Assembly (NCBI RefSeq): GCF_902491705.1
Contig: NZ_CABUIW010000017.1
Coordinates: 1-35,956, forward strand
Direction of reading: 5' to 3'
DNA length: 35,956 bases
Source of the DNA: an uncultured Lactobacillus sp.
GTDB lineage: Bacteria; Bacillota; Bacilli; Lactobacillales; Lactobacillaceae
Shown here: piece by piece, positions 31,455-35,956 of the stretch
Numbering within the stretch: the stretch's first letter is position 1
Layout: the number at the start of each line of letters is the position of its first letter
Notes under the pieces: model-generated
The model's database searches: none
The model's input: only the letters and a program-made list of their open reading frames with translations
What the model was told of the DNA's origin: nothing
Position numbers and translations under genes: made by a program

Positions 31455-32321
31455 TTATCTCAATTGCTTCAAGCTTGAACCAAAGATTTGTTCAATAGTA
31501 GCTGGGTCGTGGTGATCGAAAAATTGACTTACATTCTTATCTAAAGCAGCAATCTTTTGCATATCATCATCAGTTAGTTCAAAATCAAAGACATCAATGT
31601 TTTCCTTTTGACGTGCATCATGAACTGACTTTGGAATCACGATAATGCCGCGTTGAATGAGCCAACGTAAAATCACTTGACCATTTGACTTACCGTATTT
31701 TTCACCGATTTCAGCGATAACTGGATTAGTAAAAATACCATCTTTTCCTTCCGCAAATGGAGCCCATGCTTCAACAGCTACATCATCTTTTTGAGTCCAT
31801 TTAACTTCTGGTTCACGCTGGAACCATGGATTTACTTCGATTTGGTTAACAACTGGCTTAACATTACTCATTAATTGCAAGTTCATTAATTGATCTGGCC
31901 AGAAATTTGACACACCAATTGACTTAATTTTGCCAGCTTTTTGTGCATCTTCTAAAGCGCGCCATGTGCCAGCAACATCCCCATAAGCTTGGTGTAAAAG
32001 CATCAAGTCAATGTAGTCAGTACCTAATTCTTCAAGGTCATGATCAATAGCCTTTGTAGCTTTTTCATAAGTGAAGTTAGATACCCAGAGTTTGGTTGTT
32101 AAGAAAATATCGTCGCGGTTAACTGAGCTATTTTTAATAGCCTCACCCACTGCCTTTTGGTTATTGTAAGCTTCTGCAGTATCAATTAAGCGATAGCCAT
32201 TACTAATTGCTGGTTCAACTGCCTTTACTGCTTCATCATGATCTGGAATTTGAAAAACGCCAAAACCTAATTGTGGCATTTCATTGCCATCATTTAATTT
32301 AACATTTGGAATTTGTGCCAT
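31455..32321 (-). CDS. Aldo/keto reductase
   Basis: A 288-residue AKR. Active site blocks are DTAEAYNNQKAVGEAIK (Asp, Tyr), TTKLWVSNF (Lys) and LMLLHQAYGD (His); the cofactor site is VIPKSVHDARQKEN. The sequence LHQAYGDVAG and the end VSQFFDHHDP mark the subgroup also seen in the reductase at 33104. Third gene of the run 33964-31455 after a reductase and a frameshifted SDR, 16 bases after the SDR stop. Operon with them is likely; probable role is NADPH-dependent carbonyl reduction. Confidence 0.92.
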   Translation of the reverse strand: MAQIPNVKLNDGNEMPQLGFGVFQIPDHDEAVKAVEPAISNGYRLIDTAEAYNNQKAVGEAIKNSSVNRDDIFLTTKLWVSNFTYEKATKAIDHDLEELGTDYIDLMLLHQAYGDVAGTWRALEDAQKAGKIKSIGVSNFWPDQLMNLQLMSNVKPVVNQIEVNPWFQREPEVKWTQKDDVAVEAWAPFAEGKDGIFTNPVIAEIGEKYGKSNGQVILRWLIQRGIIVIPKSVHDARQKENIDVFDFELTDDDMQKIAALDKNVSQFFDHHDPATIEQIFGSSLKQLR

Positions 32322-32337
32322 ATTGATCTCTCCTTAA

Positions 32338-33091
32338 TTAGATACCTGCTCCGCCGTCAACTAAGTAATTAGCTCCTGTAATAAAGTTGGCTTTGTCTGA
32401 TGCTAAATATAATGCAATATTTGCAATATCTTCAGGCTTACCAATACGATGCATTGGTGAAGCATTAGTAGCACCCTGCTTGTTTTTTTCTTCATCTTCA
32501 CGGCTCATATCAGTCTTATACCAAATACCAGTATCGATTGCACCTGGACTGATAATATTTACTCGAATACCTTCTCCGGCTAATTCTTGAGCCCAGCTCT
32601 TTGACATTCCTTCAATTGCCATTTTAGCTGCAGCATACATTGAAAAGCCAGGACCTGGATGTTGAGTAATGATACTCGACATATTGATGATATTACCCTT
32701 TGCCTTCTTGATCAGAGGTAAAACTGCAATAGTCAAAGCCACAACACCGCGGACATCCAAGTTAAATGCCTTATCATAATCAGCTAAAGTCATTTCAGAA
32801 AGTGTTTGTACAGGGCACCAACCGGCATTGTTAACTAAAATATTTAACTTGCCAAAATTGTCTTTAACGTAGTTTGCTACTTTTTGAATATCTTCGTCTT
32901 TAGTCAAGTCAGCTACAACGTAAGAAATCTTACCTTCTACTGCTTGAGCAGTTTCTTTTAAAGTATTTTCATGACGACCTAAAATTAACTACGTTTGCAC
33001 CATTTTGTGCATACTTTTCAGCGATAGCACGACCTAAGCCGGAACCACCACCAGTAACTAATGCTACTTGATTTGCTAATTCTTCAGTCAT
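32338..33091 (-). pseudogene. SDR-family oxidoreductase, frameshifted near its N-terminus
   Basis: The gene opens at 33091 with MTEELANQVALVTGGGSGLGRAIAEKYAQNGANVV, split here as cofactor motif TGGGSGLG at residues 13-20. Near 32985 an extra base (GTTAATTTTAGG where GTTATTTTAGG is expected) shifts the frame and a stop follows within four codons. The original frame resumes with LGRHENTLKETAQAV and continues through ILVNNAGW, the catalytic YAAAK and PG motif ISPGAIDTG to the stop at 32338. Restored length is about 250 residues, standard for classical SDRs. The intact 189-codon part starting at 32907 lacks the NAD(P) motif, so it is inactive as sequenced. An insertion in an AT-rich tract could be a sequencing error. 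Confidence 0.9.
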
Positions 33092-33103
33092 TTTTATATA
33101 CCT

Positions 33104-33964
33104 CTAATCATTTGCATGAACATCATATTGACTAAGCATTTCTTCAACGCCTGGGGCATCTGGATCATGCATTCCTTTTCCCTTATCTAAACCACGAATC
33201 TCATCCATCTCATCGCTAGTTAATTCGAAGTCAAAGATGTCTTTATTAGACTTAATTCTTGCTTCATGAACAGATTTAGGAAAGACAATTACACCTTCTT
33301 GATGCTCGAAACGTAAGATAATTTGACCAACATCTTTTCTATATTTCTTAGCAATTTTTACTAAAACTGGTTCATTAAAGAGATCATGATTTCCTTGTCC
33401 AAGTGGTGCCCATGCTTCCAAAGTAATGCCATGTTCGGCCATGATTTTACGTAATTCTTTTTGTTGGAAATATGGGTTAAATTCAACTTGGTTTACTGAA
33501 GGAACGTTTTCAGTAAAAATGTCTTCCCATTTATGCCAAATCTTTGGTGTTACGTTAGAAATACCAATTGAGCGGATCTTGCCAGCTTCTTTTGCTTCAA
33601 CCATAGCTTTCCAGGCTTCGTCTACCTTGCCGTATGGTTGGTGAATCAAGTAAAGGTCAATGTAATCGAGGCCTAGCTTCTTTAAAGACAAGTCAATTGC
33701 CTTCTTGGCATCTTCATAAGCATAGTCTTGAAGCCATAATTTAGAGGTTACCCAAATTTCATCTCTAGGGATGCCGCTATCTTTAATCGCTTTACCTACT
33801 TCTTGTTCGTTGAAGTATGCAACTGCAGTATCGAAATGACGATAACCAAGTTTTAAAGCTTCGCTTACTGCCTTGTAAGTAGAACCATCTGCTGGGATTT
33901 GGAATGTACCAAAACCAATGGCAGGGATGTTTGTACCATCATTTAATTTAAAAGTTTCAACCAT
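33104..33964 (-). CDS. Aldo/keto reductase
   Basis: A 286-residue AKR beginning MVETFKLNDGTNIPAIGFG. The active site reads DTAVAYFNEQEVGKAIK (Asp, Tyr), TSKLWLQDY (Lys) and LYLIHQPYGK (His), and the cofactor region is IVFPKSVHEARIKSN. It is closest in style to the reductase at 31455 (both have LIHQ/LLHQ and an end with D-P-D/A). It is first in an operon with the SDR (12-base gap) and that reductase, and is divergent from a LysR gene. The intergenic dyad at 34053-34073 probably controls it. The substrate is unknown. Confidence 0.92.
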   Translation of the reverse strand: MVETFKLNDGTNIPAIGFGTFQIPADGSTYKAVSEALKLGYRHFDTAVAYFNEQEVGKAIKDSGIPRDEIWVTSKLWLQDYAYEDAKKAIDLSLKKLGLDYIDLYLIHQPYGKVDEAWKAMVEAKEAGKIRSIGISNVTPKIWHKWEDIFTENVPSVNQVEFNPYFQQKELRKIMAEHGITLEAWAPLGQGNHDLFNEPVLVKIAKKYRKDVGQIILRFEHQEGVIVFPKSVHEARIKSNKDIFDFELTSDEMDEIRGLDKGKGMHDPDAPGVEEMLSQYDVHAND

Positions 33965-34049
33965 AGTTAATTTCTCCTGTTTCGTCTTAATTCATCTTTC
34001 ACGTATTATCTTAACTAGAAAGACGTCGGTTGAAAATTCAGACTTTTTC

Positions 34050-34080
34050 ATGGTAGTATACGCTTAGCGTAAGCTGAAAA
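34050..34080. promoter_or_regulatory. Divergent operator between aldo/keto reductase and LysR gene
   Basis: AGTATAC and GTAAGCT flank a 7-base spacer at 34055-34075, and the inner TACGC-TTA-GCGTA (34059-34071) is a perfect short dyad. On the minus strand the 19 bases at 34056-34074 separate TTTTCA from TACCAT, the same geometry as the element upstream of the MFS gene. The dyad is also close to the LysR start, fitting LysR autoregulation with control of the reductase. Confidence 0.55.
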
Positions 34081-34093
34081 TAAGGTGACTAAA

Positions 34094-34960
34094 ATGATCG
34101 ATAACTATTTACTAGAAGAATTAGTAGCTTTTAACAAATATAAAACTTTAGCTCAAACAGCCGACAAACTAGGTCTTTCTCAACCCGCTATTACTCGCGG
34201 CACTAAGAAGCTTGAAGAAGAATTAGGCTTGAAGCTTTTTGTTCGCACACCCAATAAGATTTTCTTGAACAAAACTGGGGAATTTGCTGCTAAAAAGGCA
34301 GAAGAAGTTTTACTGACTAATCAAAATTTTGTTAAAGAAGTAAAGAACTTCAATCTTACCCAAAACGTTATCTCGGTAGCTTCTACAGCACCTGGTCCAT
34401 TAATTATTGCTAGACAAATCAAAAATGATAATTTAAAAATTAATGATAACCTTATTGCTAATCACAATATCGAAAAATTATTAACTGAAGAGCAATACAG
34501 CATAATTTTTACCAATCAAGCATTGACTCATAAAGGCATCACAAACTCATATTTAGGACAAGAATCCCTAATCGTAAATTTAAACGAATTCACGCCTTTA
34601 GCTAGTCAAACAAAAGTTAAATTTTCAGACCTTAAAGGAATGAGCTTCATCGTCTGGCAAGAAATAGGTATTTGGAAGGACTTAATTCAAAAAGAAATTC
34701 CAGACGCCAAGTTTTTATACCAAAACGAACGCGAAAATTTTGATGAAATCCGAAACTATTCAATATTTCCTTATTTCACCACTAATTTAACTGTAGTTGA
34801 TCCTAATGGAGAAGATCAAAATATGGTGGATCGTAATCCAGTAGCCATTGAAGACAAGACAGCTACGATGAAATTCTATGCGAATTATTTAGCTAAAAAC
34901 AAAAATCAGCTCCTCCCCATAATTACTGCTATGCAGGACGTATGGAGTAAAGCTGATTAA
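34094..34960 (+). CDS. LysR-family transcriptional regulator (paralogue of the 28577 gene)
   Basis: The start is set at ATG 34094 (MIDNYLLEELVAF) because the GTG at 34085 falls inside the ribosome site AAGGTG and because the paralogue at 28577 starts the same way. The protein has 288 residues: winged helix at the N-terminus with QPAITRGTKKLEEELG, then an effector domain with MSFIVWQEIGIWKDLI and YFTTNLTVVDP. It is divergent from a reductase operon and is probably its regulator; the inducer is unknown, perhaps a carbonyl or oxidant. Confidence 0.9.
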   Translation: MIDNYLLEELVAFNKYKTLAQTADKLGLSQPAITRGTKKLEEELGLKLFVRTPNKIFLNKTGEFAAKKAEEVLLTNQNFVKEVKNFNLTQNVISVASTAPGPLIIARQIKNDNLKINDNLIANHNIEKLLTEEQYSIIFTNQALTHKGITNSYLGQESLIVNLNEFTPLASQTKVKFSDLKGMSFIVWQEIGIWKDLIQKEIPDAKFLYQNERENFDEIRNYSIFPYFTTNLTVVDPNGEDQNMVDRNPVAIEDKTATMKFYANYLAKNKNQLLPIITAMQDVWSKAD

Positions 34961-34964
34961 AGTA

Positions 34965-34994
34965 AAAGCAGTGTCTTTATAGACGCTGCCTTTT
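34965..34994. terminator. Terminator between the LysR and NAD(P)-binding protein genes
   Basis: GCAGTGTC (34968-34975) pairs with GACGCTGC (34982-34989), with one G-T, loop 6 bases. T-runs follow on the plus strand (CTTTTT) and, weaker, on the minus strand, so it can serve both convergent genes. Confidence 0.8.
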
Positions 34995-35005
34995 TGATAT
35001 AAAGA

Positions 35006-35644
35006 TTATTTAACGCTACTTAATGCATCATCAATTGGAGTGTCGCCGCTCTTCATCATGATTACCTTACCAATAGTGTTATCATGTTCAAGAATCTGAG
35101 CCAAAGTTTCGGCAACATCAGGAATTGGGTTAGACGTTACTTTAGTTATATCTAAGCTAATCTTTCCTGTTCCCTCTTCTTCAGTTAAATTAGTTGGCTG
35201 CAAAATTGTGTAGTCAAGGCCGCTTTGCTTTACTAAATAATTATCGGCAAAGAACTTGGCAACATTATAGTCCATAATTTGATTCAAGCCATCAATATTC
35301 CACTTTTTTGGTTGCAATGCAAAGATTGAACTAAGCATAATGTATCTCTTAATGCCTAACTTTTTAGCAGCTTGCATTGTTTTTACAGCACCAAAAGCAT
35401 CTGTTTGAAGCAAATCTTTACCGCGTGAACCGGCAGTAAAGTAAACCACATCACTGCCTTCCATTAACTTAGCTAACTCGTCGCTACTTACATGAAGGTC
35501 CATGTGAACCGGCTTAACATTGTCCATTTTAATGATATGATCTTCGTGTCTTGCACCAGCTACAACCGTGTGACCATTTGCTACTAAGTCCTTAATTAAT
35601 TCGGTTGCGACACGACCAGAACCACCTGCTACAAAAATTTGCAT
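35006..35644 (-). CDS. NAD(P)-binding protein (atypical SDR, NmrA/YwnB-like)
   Basis: The start at 35644 (MQIFVAGGSGRVATELIKDL) is chosen for the ribosome site GAGGAGG and because the cofactor motif GGSGRVA should sit at residues 7-13; the ORF open from 35680 adds 12 residues without signals. The 212-residue protein has the Rossmann fold of atypical SDRs (YwnB/NmrA-like NAD(P)H-binding), with YFTAGSRGKDLL, then MLSSIFALQP and the short form YNVAKFFADNYL replacing the usual active site Y-x-x-x-K. Such proteins are NAD(P)H quinone or flavin reductases or redox sensors. A promoter with a dyad spacer lies upstream. Confidence 0.88.
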   Translation of the reverse strand: MQIFVAGGSGRVATELIKDLVANGHTVVAGARHEDHIIKMDNVKPVHMDLHVSSDELAKLMEGSDVVYFTAGSRGKDLLQTDAFGAVKTMQAAKKLGIKRYIMLSSIFALQPKKWNIDGLNQIMDYNVAKFFADNYLVKQSGLDYTILQPTNLTEEEGTGKISLDITKVTSNPIPDVAETLAQILEHDNTIGKVIMMKSGDTPIDDALSSVK

Positions 35645-35684
35645 AATATTGCCTCCTCGTATTAACTTGATATTTATCATTTAT

Positions 35685-35713
35685 AATATAACTTATTTTT
35701 AGTAAGTAATCAA
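35685..35713 (-). promoter_or_regulatory. Promoter of the NAD(P)-binding protein gene, spacer filled by a dyad
   Basis: TTGATT (35708-35713), 17 bases, TATATT (35685-35690) on the minus strand. The spacer is nearly all dyad: ATAACTTA and TAAGTAAT around 7 bases (35687-35709, 7 of 8 arm bases matching). A repressor bound here would block the polymerase. Confidence 0.55.
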
Positions 35714-35871
35714 GGAATATATTTTAGACGTTTGTTTTCTTTTTGATTTAGTTGTTTTGTTTAACTATGTTAATTTGTGAAGCCTAGATAGTTTTGTTTA
35801 TTTAAAAATATTTAGTAACAACCAACTTATAAAATGTTTTACTAATAAAAAGACTCCGATTTTTATCGAAG
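35714..35871. other. Gene-free AT-rich stretch before the right IS copy
   Basis: No ORF with a start and ribosome site is seen on either strand. The only structure is an imperfect hairpin with a short T-run (ACT-C-CGAT-TTTT-ATCG-A-AGT, around 35852-35871) abutting the IS tip. The sequence is strongly AT-rich. Confidence 0.5.
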
Positions 35872-35956
35872 TGAAGTGGGACCTTAAAAGTAGACATTTT
35901 ATGCTCTTTATCCTTTCTTCGTTATAGTATTTGATATATTCCTCTATAGCTTGAGC
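35872..35956 (-). mobile_element. 3' end of a second IS3-family copy with a 59-base internal deletion
   Basis: Read on the minus strand, the last 54 bases of the window are identical to the first 54. The copy then lacks about 59 bases (equivalent to 56-114 of the left copy) and rejoins at TAAAATGTCTAC, followed by the IS tip ending at 35872. The deletion removes the transposase stop and its last 20 codons. The frame (AQAIEEYIKYYNEERIKS) then reads out of the element into flanking DNA. One base also differs within the tip (TTTTAAGG against TTTTTAGG). Confidence 0.85.

Noticed and set aside
1..35956. CRISPR array, tRNA, rRNA, prophage or toxin-antitoxin modules.
   Set aside because: No regularly spaced repeats, no tRNA cloverleaf, no phage structural genes and no paired small toxin/antitoxin ORFs were found on either strand.

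Overview
The window is AT-rich DNA from a Lactobacillus-type Firmicute. The gene content points to the acidophilus/crispatus/gasseri part of the genus: a secreted protein with an SLAP-like C-terminus, a BrnQ carrier behind a T-box, many aldo/keto reductases and LysR regulators, and IS3-family insertion sequences. Species cannot be fixed from the sequence alone. The first and last 54 bases are the same IS3-family transposase 3' end in inverted orientation, so the window looks like unique DNA lying between two IS copies, possibly a contig that breaks at the repeats.

Layout. 1-363: IS end interrupting a gene for an AAA-type ATPase. 382-4933 (minus strand): small enzymes and proteins of unknown role (RimL-like GNAT, DUF6176, DUF2785, a frameshifted GNAT, a glutamine amidotransferase, an amidohydrolase, a histidine phosphatase). 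5040-8260 (minus): a four-gene polar amino acid ABC transporter operon. It sits behind a 34-codon leader ORF carrying a Cys-Cys-Pro-Cys-Cys run and a strong intrinsic terminator placed immediately before the first transporter gene, which is the architecture of a cysteine-sensing attenuator. 8355-12768: a secreted protein, an Rgg-type regulator, a large membrane-anchored protein with a GW/SH3-like region, an SLAP-like secreted protein, and a relic of a second copy of the large protein's 3' end.

12844-20646: a complete malonate decarboxylase operon (mdcH-A-C-DE fusion-G, an alpha/beta hydrolase broken by a stop codon, mdcB) with a divergent LysR regulator. It would convert malonate to acetate and CO2; no malonate transporter is visible. 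20732-24074: a membrane acyltransferase, an aldo/keto reductase and a lipoprotein. 24213-25950: brnQ preceded by a T-box whose specifier reads AUC (Ile). 25976-35644: a redox/detoxification-flavoured region with an MFS exporter, a membrane-anchored unknown, two paralogous LysR regulators, a SatA-like GNAT, three aldo/keto reductases, a Dps protein, a frameshifted SDR and an NAD(P)-binding protein. Similar 7-7-7 dyads lie upstream of the MFS gene and between one LysR gene and its divergent reductase.

Three genes are broken by single-base changes (GNAT, alpha/beta hydrolase, SDR). These may be real decay or assembly errors. The most promising undescribed element is the Cys-rich leader/attenuator at 8006-8260.
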